Positions 48,028 through 56,842 of a DNA stretch of 64,000 nucleotides are shown piece by piece. The stretch is taken from NCBI RefSeq assembly GCF_029945685.1, contig NZ_JAQSDA010000027.1:62001-126000 (forward strand), in the 5' to 3' direction. The notes under the pieces are model-generated. The model was not told the origin of the DNA and made no database searches. It was given only the letters and a program-made list of their open reading frames with translations. A program made the position numbers and the translations under genes. The DNA comes from Polaromonas sp. (GTDB lineage: Bacteria; Pseudomonadota; Gammaproteobacteria; Burkholderiales; Burkholderiaceae_C). Every line of letters starts with the position of its first letter. Positions within the stretch are counted from its first letter, which is position 1.

Positions 48028-48840
48028 ATGAAAACCATCGTCATCACCGGGGCTTCCGACGGCATAGGCGCTGAAATGGCGCGCCAGCTGGCGCAGCGCC
48101 ACGGGGCGGCGGTGACGCTGATACTGGCGGCGCGCAACGAAGCAGCACTCCAGGCCGTCGCCGCCCAGTGCCAGGCCAGCGGGGCCGCGGCGCTGGTGGT
48201 CCCCACCGATGTGTCCGACCCGGCCCAGTGCCGCGCGCTCATCGCCACAGCCGCCCGCGCGTCGGGCCAGATCGACGCCCTGATCAACAACGCCGGCATG
48301 TCGGCGCAGGCGTTGTTTGAAGAGGTCAAGACAGAAGACCTGGGCTGGTACGAGGAACTGATGCGCATCAACCTCTGGGGCAGCGTCTGGTGTACCCATG
48401 CCGCCCTGCCCTATTTGAAGCAAAGCCGCGGCAGCCTGGTGGCAGTTTCCAGCCTGGCCGGGCTGGTGGGCGTTCCCGGGCGCACGGCCTGCAGCGCCAG
48501 CAAGTTCGCCATGACCGGTTTTTTTGAAGCCTTGCGCGCCGAACTGAAAACGGCCGGCGTCAGCGTCACCACTGCTTACCCCGGCGTGGTCGCCACGCAG
48601 ATCCGCTACCGGGGCTTCAACGCCGCAGGCACGCCTGCCGGCGCCAGCGGCCTCAGGGAAGACGATGCCATGAGTGTGGAAACCTGCGCCCGACTGATCC
48701 TTGAAGGCATGGACAAAAGGACGCGCGAGGTCGTGATGACGACCAAAGGCAAACTCGGGCGCTGGCTCAAGCTGCTGGCGCCCGGTGTCGTCGAATCCAT
48801 GGCGCTGGCCGCCCTCAAGGACGAGGTCAAACCCCATTGA
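48028..48840 (+). CDS. Short-chain dehydrogenase/reductase family protein lacking the catalytic Tyr
   Basis: 270-aa SDR. The Rossmann start is VITGASDGIGAEMARQL (TGxxxGIG), with NNAG and the Ser motif VSSLAGLVGVPGRTA. In the YxxxK active site the Tyr is replaced: residue 155 is Cys (TGC at 48490-48492) in ACSASKFAMTGFFEALR, with Lys159 kept. A single A-to-G change from TAC would give this. The protein may be inactive or use another mechanism. Its stop overlaps the next gene's TTG start. Confidence 0.85.
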   Translation: MKTIVITGASDGIGAEMARQLAQRHGAAVTLILAARNEAALQAVAAQCQASGAAALVVPTDVSDPAQCRALIATAARASGQIDALINNAGMSAQALFEEVKTEDLGWYEELMRINLWGSVWCTHAALPYLKQSRGSLVAVSSLAGLVGVPGRTACSASKFAMTGFFEALRAELKTAGVSVTTAYPGVVATQIRYRGFNAAGTPAGASGLREDDAMSVETCARLILEGMDKRTREVVMTTKGKLGRWLKLLAPGVVESMALAALKDEVKPH

Positions 48841-49421
48841 AAACCGATACCGCCCCTGCGCATGCCAGCCTCACCCCGTCCGCCTGGGTGCGGCGCTGGT
48901 CCCACCTGGTGCCGGCCCGGGGCCGCGTGCTCGACGTCGCCTGTGGCCATGGCCGGCACGCTTACTGGTTTCATCAGCGAAATCACCCTCTGACCCTTGT
49001 GGAACGGGCGCAAGCAGCTATTGATTCCATAGCAATTCCGGCAGACCGCTGTGAGAAGGTGGTCGCCGACATCGAGGCCGGCCCCTGGCCTTTTGCCGGC
49101 CGCGAGTTTGACGCCGTGGTGGTCACCAACTACCTGTGGCGCCCCCTGCTGCCCACGCTGCTGGCCAGCCTTGCGCCGGGTGGGGTGCTGATCTACGAAA
49201 CCTTTGCCCAGGGCAACGAAACCGTGGGCAAGCCCTCGCGGCCCGATTTCCTGCTGCGTCCCGGCGAGCTGCTGGAGGTCTGCCGTGGCCTGCGGGTGGT
49301 CGCCTTTGAGGATGGCTTCCAGCCAGCCCCCGACCGCTTTACACAGCGGATTGCAGCCGTGCGGGAACTGGTGGCGCCGGGGACGGTCCCACGCTACCTG
49401 ATCGACCAGCGCACTGGGTAG
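48837..49421 (+). CDS. Class I SAM-dependent methyltransferase
   Basis: 194 aa from TTG 48837, overlapping the SDR stop. The SAM-binding motif RVLDVACGHGRHAYWF (DxAxGxG) is followed by FDAVVVTNYLWRPLLPTLLASLAPGGVLIYETFAQGNE, the usual motif IV region and resembling small TehB-like methyltransferases. The substrate is unknown. The segment RAQAAIDSIAI is encoded by a dispersed-repeat copy. It precedes dapA by 62 bp. Confidence 0.8.
   Translation: MKTDTAPAHASLTPSAWVRRWSHLVPARGRVLDVACGHGRHAYWFHQRNHPLTLVERAQAAIDSIAIPADRCEKVVADIEAGPWPFAGREFDAVVVTNYLWRPLLPTLLASLAPGGVLIYETFAQGNETVGKPSRPDFLLRPGELLEVCRGLRVVAFEDGFQPAPDRFTQRIAAVRELVAPGTVPRYLIDQRTG
48997..49045. repeat. AT-cored dispersed repeat, copy C5, inside the methyltransferase gene
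   Basis: GAACGGGCGCAAGCAGCTAT-tgattcc-ATAGCAATTCCGG has the AGCTAT...ATAGC core and flanks of the intergenic copies, but is translated in frame here. Confidence 0.6.
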
Positions 49422-49448
49422 AATGCTGAATTGGCTTATCGCAGCATT
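49419..49448 (+). promoter_or_regulatory. Possible dapA promoter -10 and leader hairpin
   Basis: TAGAAT (49419-49424) overlaps the methyltransferase stop and could be a -10 box. A perfect inverted repeat AATGCTG...CAGCATT (49422-49428 and 49442-49448) overlaps it. No lysine riboswitch is seen. Confidence 0.25.
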
Positions 49449-49483
49449 GACCACGGCCAGAGCGCCACCCCTGACACAAAGAC

Positions 49484-50365
49484 ATGAAAACCATTACCGG
49501 CAGCATCGTTGCACTGGCCACCCCCCTGCATGAAGACGGCAGCGTTGACTATCCGTCCCTGCGCAAGCTGGTGGACTGGCACATCGCCGAAGGCACCGAT
49601 TGCCTCGGCGTGGTCGGCACCACCGGCGAGTCGCCCACGGTCAGCGTCGAAGAACACTGCGAGATCATCCGCGTTTCCGTCGAACAGGCCAAGGGCCGGG
49701 TTCCCGTCATGGCCGGTTGCGGCGCCAACTCCACCGCCGAGGCCATCGAGCTGGCCCGTTTTGCAAAAACTGTCGGCGCCGACTGCCAGCTGCAGGTCGT
49801 GCCTTACTACAACAAGCCGACGCAGGAGGGCCAGTACCGGCACTTCACCGCGATTGCCGAAGCGGTGGATCTGCCCATGGTTCTGTACAACGTCCCCGGC
49901 CGTACTGTGGCCGACATGCTGCACGCCACCGTGCTGAGGCTGGCGCAGGTGCCCGGCATCGTGGGTATCAAGGAAGCGACCGGCAACATCGAACGCGCGC
50001 AGTGGCTGATCAAGGAAGCGCCGGCCGGTTTTGCCGTCTATTCCGGCGACGACCCGACCGCCGTGGCGCTGATGCTGTGCGGCGGTCAGGGCAACATCAG
50101 CGTGACCGCCAATGTGGCGCCGCGCCTGATGCATGAACTCTGCGTCGCTGCCATCGCCGGCGATGCGCGCGGTGCGATGAAAATCCAGCTCCAGCTGCTG
50201 CCACTGCACAAGCACCTGTTTGTCGAAGCCAACCCGATTCCGGTCAAGTGGGCCATGGCCCGCATGGGCCTGTGCGGCGGGACCCTGCGCTTGCCCATGA
50301 CGACGCTAGAAACGGCCAACGAGGCCACCGTCGAAAACGCCCTGCGCGTTTGCGGCCTGCTCTGA
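49484..50365 (+). CDS. dapA: 4-hydroxy-tetrahydrodipicolinate synthase
   Basis: First enzyme of lysine and diaminopimelate synthesis, condensing pyruvate with aspartate semialdehyde. 293 aa. It has [14 protein letters not shown], the catalytic YNVPGRT tyrosine, and the Schiff-base lysine in [12 protein letters not shown]. The dapA-bamC order is conserved in proteobacteria. The gene supplies precursors for peptidoglycan as well as lysine. Confidence 0.97.
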   Translation: MKTITGSIVALATPLHEDGSVDYPSLRKLVDWHIAEGTDCLGVVGTTGESPTVSVEEHCEIIRVSVEQAKGRVPVMAGCGANSTAEAIELARFAKTVGADCQLQVVPYYNKPTQEGQYRHFTAIAEAVDLPMVLYNVPGRTVADMLHATVLRLAQVPGIVGIKEATGNIERAQWLIKEAPAGFAVYSGDDPTAVALMLCGGQGNISVTANVAPRLMHELCVAAIAGDARGAMKIQLQLLPLHKHLFVEANPIPVKWAMARMGLCGGTLRLPMTTLETANEATVENALRVCGLL

Positions 50366-50384
50366 TTTTTAAGGAAACCCAGTG

Positions 50385-51536
50385 ATGACATTGCACACGA
50401 CCAGCGCTTCCGGATTTGTATCTGCACCGCGGCTTGCCGCTGCCCCGCTGCTGGCGCTCGTCGCCGCGCTCCTCCTCTCGGGTTGCTCCTCACTGAGCGA
50501 GTCCCTGCAGGGCGACAAGGTCGATTACAAAAGCGCCGGCAAGGCGCCCTCGCTGGAGGTTCCCCCCGACCTGACGCAGCTGTCGCGCGATACCCGTTAT
50601 GTCGTGCCCGGCAGTTCCGTGACGGCCAGCGGCTTCCAGGTCGGACAGACCACCCAGTCCGTGCCAACGGCGGCCCTCACGGTCGGCGATGTGCGCATCG
50701 AACGCGCGGGCACGCAGCGCTGGCTGGTGGTGAACCGCCCGGCCGACAAATTGTGGGGCCCGGTGCGCGAGTTCTGGCAGGAAAACGGCTTCCTGATCGC
50801 CACCGAGCAGGAAAACCTGGGCATCATGGAAACCGACTATGCGGAAAACCGCGCCAAGCTGCCGCAGGACTTCATCCGCGCCACCCTGGGCAAGTTGCTC
50901 GACAGCCTGTACTCCACCGGCGAACGCGACAAGTTCCGCACCCGCCTGGAGCGCACGCCGACAGGCAGCACCGAGATCTACATCAGCCACCGCGGCATGG
51001 TGGAGGTGCTGACGGGCACAGTCAAGACACCGCAAAAAAGCGACGGCACGGTGTGGCAGCCCCGCCCGGCTGACCCGGAACTGGAAGCCGAATTCCTGCG
51101 CCGCCTGATGGTCAAGCTCGGTGTCAGCCAGGAGCAATCCAAGGCGCTGATCGCCACGGGCCCGGCGCGGCAGAGCGCACGTGTCGCCAATGTCAACAAC
51201 ATGCCGGTGGTCCAGATGGACGAGGGTTTTGAACGCGCCTGGCGCCGTGTCGGTCTGGCCCTGGACCGCACCGGCTTCACCGTCGAAGACCGCGACCGCG
51301 CGCAAGGCACTTATTTTGTGCGCTACGTCGAACCTACCGGCGACAAGAAGGAACCCGGCTTCTTCAGCAAGCTCTTCAGCAGTTCCTCGGCAGGCCCGGC
51401 TCCCCTCAAATACAGGATCGCTGTGCGCAGCCAGGGCGAAGCAACCACCGTGTCCGTGCTCAACGCCCAGGGCAATCCCGAAGCGTCGGCCAATGCCCAG
51501 CGCATCGTGCAGGTCATTGCCGACGACCTGAAATAA
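50385..51536 (+). CDS. bamC: Outer membrane assembly lipoprotein BamC
   Basis: Lipoprotein subunit of the BAM complex that inserts outer-membrane beta-barrels. 383 aa from ATG 50385 (a GTG at 50382 is possible), with AAGGAA upstream. The lipobox LLLSGC puts the lipidated residue at Cys34, so the signal peptide is longer than normal. The mature protein has the BamC start KVDYKSAGKAPSLEVPPDLTQL and two helix-grip domains. It is co-directional with dapA as in E. coli. Confidence 0.92.
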   Translation: MTLHTTSASGFVSAPRLAAAPLLALVAALLLSGCSSLSESLQGDKVDYKSAGKAPSLEVPPDLTQLSRDTRYVVPGSSVTASGFQVGQTTQSVPTAALTVGDVRIERAGTQRWLVVNRPADKLWGPVREFWQENGFLIATEQENLGIMETDYAENRAKLPQDFIRATLGKLLDSLYSTGERDKFRTRLERTPTGSTEIYISHRGMVEVLTGTVKTPQKSDGTVWQPRPADPELEAEFLRRLMVKLGVSQEQSKALIATGPARQSARVANVNNMPVVQMDEGFERAWRRVGLALDRTGFTVEDRDRAQGTYFVRYVEPTGDKKEPGFFSKLFSSSSAGPAPLKYRIAVRSQGEATTVSVLNAQGNPEASANAQRIVQVIADDLK

Positions 51537-51558
51537 GGCGCCGCATGGAGCCTGGCCG

Positions 51559-52329
51559 GTGCTGAGGTTCAAAAGCCTGGGCAGCGGCAGCACAGGCAAT
51601 GCCACGCTGGTGGAGGCGACCGGGTTGCGCACCCGGCGACTGCTGGTCGATTGCGGCCTGGGGCTGCGCCAGCTGTCGCTGCGGCTGGCCCAGGCCGGTC
51701 TGGCCGATGGCGACATCGACGCCATCTTCATCACCCACGAACACAGCGACCACATTGGTTGCGTTCGCCAGTTCGCCCGGCGCCATCGGGTCCCGGTCTG
51801 GATGAGCCGCGGCACGCAGGAGGGCATTGGCCTGGCCGACTTCGACGGGCTGCTCCACACCGCACGCGACGGGGAGGCGATTGACCTCGGCGAACTGCAG
51901 CTCATGCCCTTCACGGTGCCGCATGACGCGCGTGAGCCCTTGCAGCTCACCTGCACGGACGGCGCTTCCAAACTCGGTCTGCTGACCGACCTTGGCCACG
52001 CCACCGCCCACCTGCTGGCCCACCTCGCACATTGCCATGCCCTCTTGCTCGAGTGCAACCACGACAGCGATCTGCTGGCCCAGTCGGCCTACCCGCCTTT
52101 TCTCAAGCGGCGCGTAGGCGGCCTGTATGGCCACCTGTCCAATGCTGCCGCGGGCGAGATTGCCCGCTCGGTCGCGCAGGGCGGCCTCAGGCAGCTGGTG
52201 GCTGCCCATTTGAGCCAGCAAAACAACCGGCCGGAACTGGCGCACCAGGCGATGTCCGAGGCACTTGGCAGCAGCGCCGAGCTGGTGATCGCCGATGCCG
52301 GTAGCGGCACTCCCTGGCTCAGGCTGTAA
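51559..52329 (+). CDS. MBL-fold metallo-hydrolase (YycJ/WalJ-like)
   Basis: 256 aa from GTG 51559. The metal site is THEHSDHIG (His60, His62, Asp64, His65), followed by VPHDAREP and the LLLECNHD loop. These features and the FKSLGSGSTGNATLVE start are typical of the YycJ/WalJ branch, which includes nucleases. The role here is unknown. It ends 40 bp before a bidirectional terminator. Confidence 0.85.
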   Translation: MLRFKSLGSGSTGNATLVEATGLRTRRLLVDCGLGLRQLSLRLAQAGLADGDIDAIFITHEHSDHIGCVRQFARRHRVPVWMSRGTQEGIGLADFDGLLHTARDGEAIDLGELQLMPFTVPHDAREPLQLTCTDGASKLGLLTDLGHATAHLLAHLAHCHALLLECNHDSDLLAQSAYPPFLKRRVGGLYGHLSNAAAGEIARSVAQGGLRQLVAAHLSQQNNRPELAHQAMSEALGSSAELVIADAGSGTPWLRL

Positions 52330-52366
52330 GGCAAGCCCCGCCCGGGTCAGAGCCTTGCTCCCAATG

Positions 52367-52392
52367 AAAAAAGCCGCCCGGAGGCGGCTTTT
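52367..52392. terminator. Bidirectional intrinsic terminator
   Basis: AAGCCGCC-cgga-GGCGGCTT (52371-52390) is an 8-bp stem with a 4-nt loop. It is flanked by A-runs on the left and TTTT on the right, so it should stop transcription from both the MBL gene (+) and the small lipoprotein gene (-), with the longer U-run on the minus transcript. Confidence 0.85.
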
Positions 52393-52408
52393 CGGGAGCG
52401 AAAAAAAA

Positions 52409-52633
52409 TTACTTCGCTGCGCTGGCAGGCGACATGGCTTCAGCCGGCACGGGTGCGGACGACGGTGCAGGTGCGGCGGCTGCGGGTGCAGAAGCGGCCT
52501 CAGCGGGGGCAGCTGCCGGCGCAGGTGCCGGGGTCACAACGACGGGCGCAGGTGCAGGCGCTTCTTCTTTTTTACCGCAGGCAGCCAGAGCAACGGCAGC
52601 AACGATGGCGGCCAAAACGAGGGACTTGTTCAT
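52409..52633 (-). CDS. Small Ala/Pro-rich lipoprotein
   Basis: 74 aa. The signal peptide MNKSLVLAAIVAAVALAAC ends in a lipobox with Cys19, followed by GKKEE and a low-complexity Ala/Pro tail. AAGGA lies ahead of the start. This is a lipid-anchored periplasmic peptide of unknown function; such Ala/Pro-rich lipoproteins are common in Comamonadaceae. The 236 bp upstream hold a (T)9 tract on its strand and a possible TATAAG -10, and nothing else I can name. Confidence 0.75.
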   Translation of the reverse strand: MNKSLVLAAIVAAVALAACGKKEEAPAPAPVVVTPAPAPAAAPAEAASAPAAAAPAPSSAPVPAEAMSPASAAK

Positions 52634-52869
52634 ATCGATATCCTTGATGAATGAGAGACAACTTATAAATCCGTCAAAAAAAAACCCAAATCTGACGATT
52701 CGAGTTTTTCAACGGGGGGCGAGTGATGCGAGCTCAAACTGCCCTGACGCAGAGTATATGCGGGTTTTCACCGCCGTAAAAACCCTCAATTCACAAAAAA
52801 TCAGGAAAACTACCCCCCCCCATCGCCACTTTCGCCAGCGGGGTTTCAGTGCGGCGTCGCGCCAAAACA

Positions 52870-53391
52870 TCAAATTCCCAGGGTGGTCGCCGGAAAGGCC
52901 GGGCTGCTGCGCAGCAGCTTTTCCGTCAGCCTTTCCCTCAGTGCGACGCGACGCGCCGGTTCTGACCCGGCCACACCGGTACTGCGCACCAGGTCCAGCC
53001 GTTCGAACACCCAGACCGGGCTCCAGAAGGCGCTGGGCAGGTCGCTGGCCGCCACTGCACCGCTGCCGCGACATTCAACAATGTGGGACCAGGTGCGGCG
53101 CCAGCTCACAAATCGCGCGTGCCGCCGCGTCACCTCGTCATAGTTCCGGGCCAGCATGGTCAGCGTACGCCCTGATCCTGCCCAGTCGTTGAGGGATTGC
53201 ACAACACTGCGCTCACCCAGCGGCCAGTCCTCAAAGGTGGCGTCGCAAAGAATGATCTCGCGCCAACCCTCAGCGGCCGCAGCGGCGAAGCCCTGTCGCA
53301 CCAGATCGGCGAATGCCGAACGCCCCTCGAAACGTCCCTGCAGCAGCGCGGGCGATGAAGGCCCGGCGGAAGGATGGAGATCGCTCATCAT
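52870..53391 (-). CDS. Hypothetical protein next to the ribosomal oxygenase gene
   Basis: 173 aa from ATG 53391, with AAGGAG just upstream (the adjacent ATG 53388 has better spacing). I do not recognise a family. It has a mixed alpha/beta pattern with GWREIILCDATFEDWPLGERS and TLTMLARNYDEVTRRHARFVSWRRTWSH, no signal peptide and no membrane segment. It follows the roxA-like gene by about 50 bp on the same strand, so the two are probably co-transcribed. A cytoplasmic protein. Confidence 0.65.
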   Translation of the reverse strand: MMSDLHPSAGPSSPALLQGRFEGRSAFADLVRQGFAAAAAEGWREIILCDATFEDWPLGERSVVQSLNDWAGSGRTLTMLARNYDEVTRRHARFVSWRRTWSHIVECRGSGAVAASDLPSAFWSPVWVFERLDLVRSTGVAGSEPARRVALRERLTEKLLRSSPAFPATTLGI

Positions 53392-53441
53392 CGGCTCCTT
53401 GAAGGCATGAAACGCATGAAACAGAAGGCATGACGCGGGGT

Positions 53442-54620
53442 TCAGCAAGCCTGCGGATGCGCCAGCCAGCCGGCCGCGTGCCAGTCTGCCAGCAAGTCCA
53501 GCGCGGACGATCCCGCGCGGCCAAGGTCGGCGGCCGCGAGCCGGCGCTGGTCGGCCAGGCGTCGCATCAGGGTGGCATCAGCCCCCCTCGCGCGGTAACT
53601 CTCTCCATTGATGAACACATGCTGCGCGTCGTACATCATTCGGGTGCGCGGGTCCAGGCAGAGGCCCTCGGCGCAGCGCGGGTCCCAGCGTCCCGCCGGG
53701 TCGTCAAACCAGACCGAGGCCTTGGGCTCCGTCAGGCATTCGCCGAGCGCGCAGGCCAGTGCCAGCGGGTCTTTCAAGGCGTCATGTACCGCCTTTTGCG
53801 CAAACGCAAGCAAGCCTTCAGGCAGCGCCGCGGGCGTTGACGTTGCGGCCTGCGACGGATCGCGGTAGATGCCTTGGCTGACGGCACCGTCGTCCTCATC
53901 ATCACCCGCAAAATCTGCCAGCCGCTGCAGCAGTTCACCCGCCAGCTCGGCACGTTTGGGCGCCCGAAAACCAATGGAGTAGGTCATGCAGTCCTGCGCC
54001 TTGCCGTGCTCGTCGTGCGATGACTCGGCCAGGCCGTCATGGGCATAACGCGGCGGCAGGTAAAGCATGTCGCCGGCCTCCAGCACAAACTCCTGCTCGG
54101 GCTCGAAGTTCTGCAGGATCTTCAGCGGCACACCTTCCTGCAGCGTCAGGTCTTGCTGCCGGCCAATCTTCCAGCGTCTGCGGCCGCTGGCCTGGAGCAG
54201 GAACACGTCGTAACTGTCGAAGTGCGGGCCCACGCCGCCGCCCGGCGTGGCAAATGAAATCATCAGGTCATCGAGCCGGGCGTCGGGCACAAAACGAAAC
54301 TGCTGCAGCAGTTCATGGGCCCGGTGCTCGTGCAGGTCCACTCCCTGCAACAACAGGGTCCACTGCGGCCGGCTCAGGGCCGGCAGACTGCGCGGCCCGA
54401 ACGGGCCCTGTTTCATGCGCCAACCGGTGGGCTGCTGGACCACGAGGCGCGACTCCACCTGTTTCTGCGCCGCCAGGTCGAACAGCTCCTTGCGGCTCAG
54501 CAAGGGCCTGAAACCGGGCATGGCCTGGCGCACCAGCAGGGGCTTTTTCTGCCAGTGGCGGCGCATGAACTGGACCGGGCTCAGACCGGCAAGAAGGGCG
54601 AGGGGTTGATTGACATCCAT
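53442..54620 (-). CDS. roxA: JmjC/cupin ribosomal oxygenase (YcfD/RoxA type)
   Basis: 2-oxoglutarate and Fe(II) dependent protein hydroxylase; the E. coli homologue YcfD hydroxylates Arg81 of ribosomal protein L16. 392 aa. The iron ligands are visible as His133 and Asp135 in VGPHFDSYDVF and His194 in YLPPRYAHDGLA. The N-terminal LSPVQFMRRHWQKKPLLVRQA is the family start. Its start codon is 14 bp from the divergent FKBP gene. Confidence 0.9.
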   Translation of the reverse strand: MDVNQPLALLAGLSPVQFMRRHWQKKPLLVRQAMPGFRPLLSRKELFDLAAQKQVESRLVVQQPTGWRMKQGPFGPRSLPALSRPQWTLLLQGVDLHEHRAHELLQQFRFVPDARLDDLMISFATPGGGVGPHFDSYDVFLLQASGRRRWKIGRQQDLTLQEGVPLKILQNFEPEQEFVLEAGDMLYLPPRYAHDGLAESSHDEHGKAQDCMTYSIGFRAPKRAELAGELLQRLADFAGDDEDDGAVSQGIYRDPSQAATSTPAALPEGLLAFAQKAVHDALKDPLALACALGECLTEPKASVWFDDPAGRWDPRCAEGLCLDPRTRMMYDAQHVFINGESYRARGADATLMRRLADQRRLAAADLGRAGSSALDLLADWHAAGWLAHPQAC

Positions 54621-54634
54621 GGGACAATTGTCCG

Positions 54635-55159
54635 ATGAAAATCACCCCGCAATGCGTCGTAGCCCTGACCTGGACGCTGAAAGACACCCTGGGCGAAATA
54701 CTGGACGAACTCGACGAGCCGGTGGAGTTCCTTCTGGGCGGTGATGACCTGCTCGCCAAGATCGAGGAAAGCCTGCAGGGTCATGAAGCAGGCGCGGCTA
54801 TCGACCTTCATCTGGAGCCTGAAAACGCTTTCGGCGACTACGATGAAAACCTTGTTTTTCTGGAAGCCCGCAAGCTGTTTCCGGCCGAACTCGAAGAAGG
54901 CCTGACCTTTGACGGCGCCGCCCTGCCCGCCGGCGTCAACCCGGACACGCCGACCGACCATATCTACACCGTGACTGAAATCTACCCCGACCATGTGGTG
55001 CTGGACGGCAACCACCCGCTGGCCGGTATTGCGATCCGCCTGAGCCTGAAGGTCGAGTCCGTGCGCGAGGCCACCGAAGCGGAAATCGGCCAAGGCTCCA
55101 TGGGCACCGGCTTTTTCAAGCTGGAATCACAGGCGCCCGGCAACAACACGCTGCATTAG
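54635..55159 (+). CDS. FKBP-type peptidyl-prolyl isomerase (SlyD-like)
   Basis: 174 aa with an FKBP domain split by an insert-in-flap domain as in SlyD (VALTWTLKDTLGEIL at the start, LEPENAFGDYDENLV then the insert, HPLAGIAIRLSLKV at the end). It lacks the long His-rich metal-binding tail of E. coli SlyD. It acts as a cytoplasmic prolyl isomerase/chaperone. It is divergent from roxA with a 14-bp gap, so the two promoters must overlap the genes. Confidence 0.9.
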   Translation: MKITPQCVVALTWTLKDTLGEILDELDEPVEFLLGGDDLLAKIEESLQGHEAGAAIDLHLEPENAFGDYDENLVFLEARKLFPAELEEGLTFDGAALPAGVNPDTPTDHIYTVTEIYPDHVVLDGNHPLAGIAIRLSLKVESVREATEAEIGQGSMGTGFFKLESQAPGNNTLH

Positions 55160-55169
55160 ACCCTCCCAT

Positions 55170-55210
55170 AAAAAAAGCTGGCCTGCTCTCACGAGCAGGC
55201 CAGCTTTTTT
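55170..55210. terminator. Strong bidirectional terminator
   Basis: A perfect 12-bp stem (GCTGGCCTGCTC / GAGCAGGCCAGC) with a TCAC loop, flanked by A7 and T6, serves both the FKBP gene (+) and the glycine-zipper lipoprotein gene (-). Confidence 0.95.
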
Positions 55211-55228
55211 GTTTGGCGCCGCAGCGGC

Positions 55229-55756
55229 TTAACGCATGCGGTAGAGCTGGTTGTTCTCGATCTTCACGCGGTCGCCGATACGCAATTCGCCGTACGAAGG
55301 CACGTCGTACGCACGGGTGCCGCCGTTGTCCAGCTGGACCGACACGCGGTAGGTCTCATTGACAGGCTGGGTGTTGCGGTTCTTCTCGACGGCATTGCCG
55401 GCAACGGCACCACCCACAGCGCCAAGCACGGTGGCTGCGGTACGTCCGCTGCCGCCGCCGATCTGGCTGCCCACGGCTGCACCGGCCACGCCGCCGATCA
55501 CCGCACCCAGACCGGTGGTCGAGGCCGGTTGTTGCGTACGCAGGACTTCCACATTGCTCACACGGCCGTATTCAATGTAGTTGCCCTGCGGGTTCTGTGC
55601 GGGATAAGTGGTTGCGGGGTAGGTCGATGCGGGGTAGGTCGCAGCCGGGTAGTTCGAACCCTGGGCCGGCTGGCTCATGGGCGCAGCGCAGGCGGCAAGC
55701 CCGGCGACCACAACCACGGATGAAACGACGGAAACAAGGCGGGAAGCTTGACGCAT
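55229..55756 (-). CDS. Glycine-zipper outer-membrane lipoprotein
   Basis: 175 aa from ATG 55756 with AGGAG upstream. A signal peptide ends in the lipobox LAAC (Cys23). A short tandem repeat (TYPA-type units, residues about 36-50) follows. The core GLGAVIGGVAGAAVGSQIGGG and LGAVGGAVAGNAVEKN is a glycine-zipper 2TM domain as in SlyB/PcpA proteins, and the C-terminal domain has RVSVQLDNGG and IGDRVKIENNQLYRM. It may help maintain outer-membrane integrity. Confidence 0.88.
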   Translation of the reverse strand: MRQASRLVSVVSSVVVVAGLAACAAPMSQPAQGSNYPAATYPASTYPATTYPAQNPQGNYIEYGRVSNVEVLRTQQPASTTGLGAVIGGVAGAAVGSQIGGGSGRTAATVLGAVGGAVAGNAVEKNRNTQPVNETYRVSVQLDNGGTRAYDVPSYGELRIGDRVKIENNQLYRMR

Positions 55757-55965
55757 GGAAATCTCCTGTGTGTGAACGTTCAAAGGACCCAACGCATCCT
55801 TCGGTTGAAGGACAATTTGCCGGAGGACCCTGCAACACTGATTACAACCAAGCCGGGCCTTCGCGAGGGTGGGGTCCCAGGCTGTCCCGGCGTGGGAGCC
55901 GGCTGCCGGCCGGTGTAGGAAAAGCCTGACGCCCCGCCTTGTCCGCTCAGAGAGCGGGAGGCCTC

Positions 55966-56415
55966 TCAGGCCTTGCCGGTGGAGCCGTAGCCGCCTTCGC
56001 CGCGCTGGCTGGTAGCGGCAAAATCATCGACCACGTTGAACTCGGCCTGCACCACGGGAACGATGACCAACTGGGCGATACGCTCCATCGGGGCTATCGT
56101 GAAAGCGACATCGCTGCGGTTCCAGGCGCTGACCATGAGCTGGCCCTGGTAGTCGCTGTCGATCAGCCCGACCAGGTTGCCAAGCACGATGCCGTGTTTG
56201 TGCCCCAGCCCCGAGCGCGGCAGGATCATGGCCGCATAGGCGGGGTTGTGCAGATGAATCGCCAGTCCGGTGGGCACCAGTTGCCAGGCGTTGGGCTGCA
56301 GCGTGAGCGGTTCCTGCAGGCAGGCGCGCAGGTCCAGTCCGGCGCTGCCGGGCGTGGCATAAGCCGGCAGGTTGCCGCGCAGGCGGTCGTCGATGATCCT
56401 GACGTCGATTTTCAT
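55966..56415 (-). CDS. dut: dUTP diphosphatase
   Basis: Hydrolyses dUTP to dUMP and keeps uracil out of DNA. 149 aa, trimeric dUTPase family. The five motifs are present, including [41 protein letters not shown], and the C-terminal glycine-rich [11 protein letters not shown]. One base pair separates it from the next minus-strand gene, and it follows coaBC in the conserved coaBC-dut order. Confidence 0.96.
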   Translation of the reverse strand: MKIDVRIIDDRLRGNLPAYATPGSAGLDLRACLQEPLTLQPNAWQLVPTGLAIHLHNPAYAAMILPRSGLGHKHGIVLGNLVGLIDSDYQGQLMVSAWNRSDVAFTIAPMERIAQLVIVPVVQAEFNVVDDFAATSQRGEGGYGSTGKA

Positions 56416-56416
56416 G

Positions 56417-56836
56417 TCACTTGCCTTGTTTGAATTCTTTGGCGGTCTGCTCTGCCAGCGTGCGCAGACGCGACCTGATCAGTTCCGGGGAATATTTTTT
56501 AAACCGGTAAAACGCCCACCCCGCAAAAGCGATCAGCAGCGGCAGGGTCAACAGGCCGGCGCGCGGAACGAGCGCGGAAATCAGCTGCAGCGCAATCCAG
56601 CCGATCAGCACCCATCTGCCCACCGTCCACAAGGACGGCCCGGCCGGCCGGGCCGGCGCCGCGTCATTGACGGCCTCCCGCCGTGGCTGCGCGGCGGCCC
56701 CGGCCATCAGGCCGGGGCCCGGCTGCGCCTCCGGCCTCGTCTGCCTGGCCAGAGCAGTCGCTGCCGCGGTGGCACTGAGTTTTTCCACATACCGGGCAAA
56801 GTCGCCGTCGGGCGGGGTGTCGGAAGGCAGTTGCAC
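56417..56836 (-). CDS. Hypothetical membrane protein between coaBC and dut
   Basis: 139 aa. A hydrophilic N-terminal half is followed by two hydrophobic segments ([19 protein letters not shown] and [18 protein letters not shown]) and a basic tail. No family recognised. The tight spacing on both sides (6 bp to coaBC, 1 bp to dut) indicates one operon. Confidence 0.7.
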   Translation of the reverse strand: MQLPSDTPPDGDFARYVEKLSATAAATALARQTRPEAQPGPGLMAGAAAQPRREAVNDAAPARPAGPSLWTVGRWVLIGWIALQLISALVPRAGLLTLPLLIAFAGWAFYRFKKYSPELIRSRLRTLAEQTAKEFKQGK

Positions 56837-56842
56837 CGTGCG

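Noticed and set aside
52755..52790. Hairpin GGGTTTT...AAAACCC as a terminator for the hypothetical gene at 52870-53391
   Set aside because: The stem is 7 bp and AT-rich with a 10-nt loop and no U-run follows on the minus transcript.
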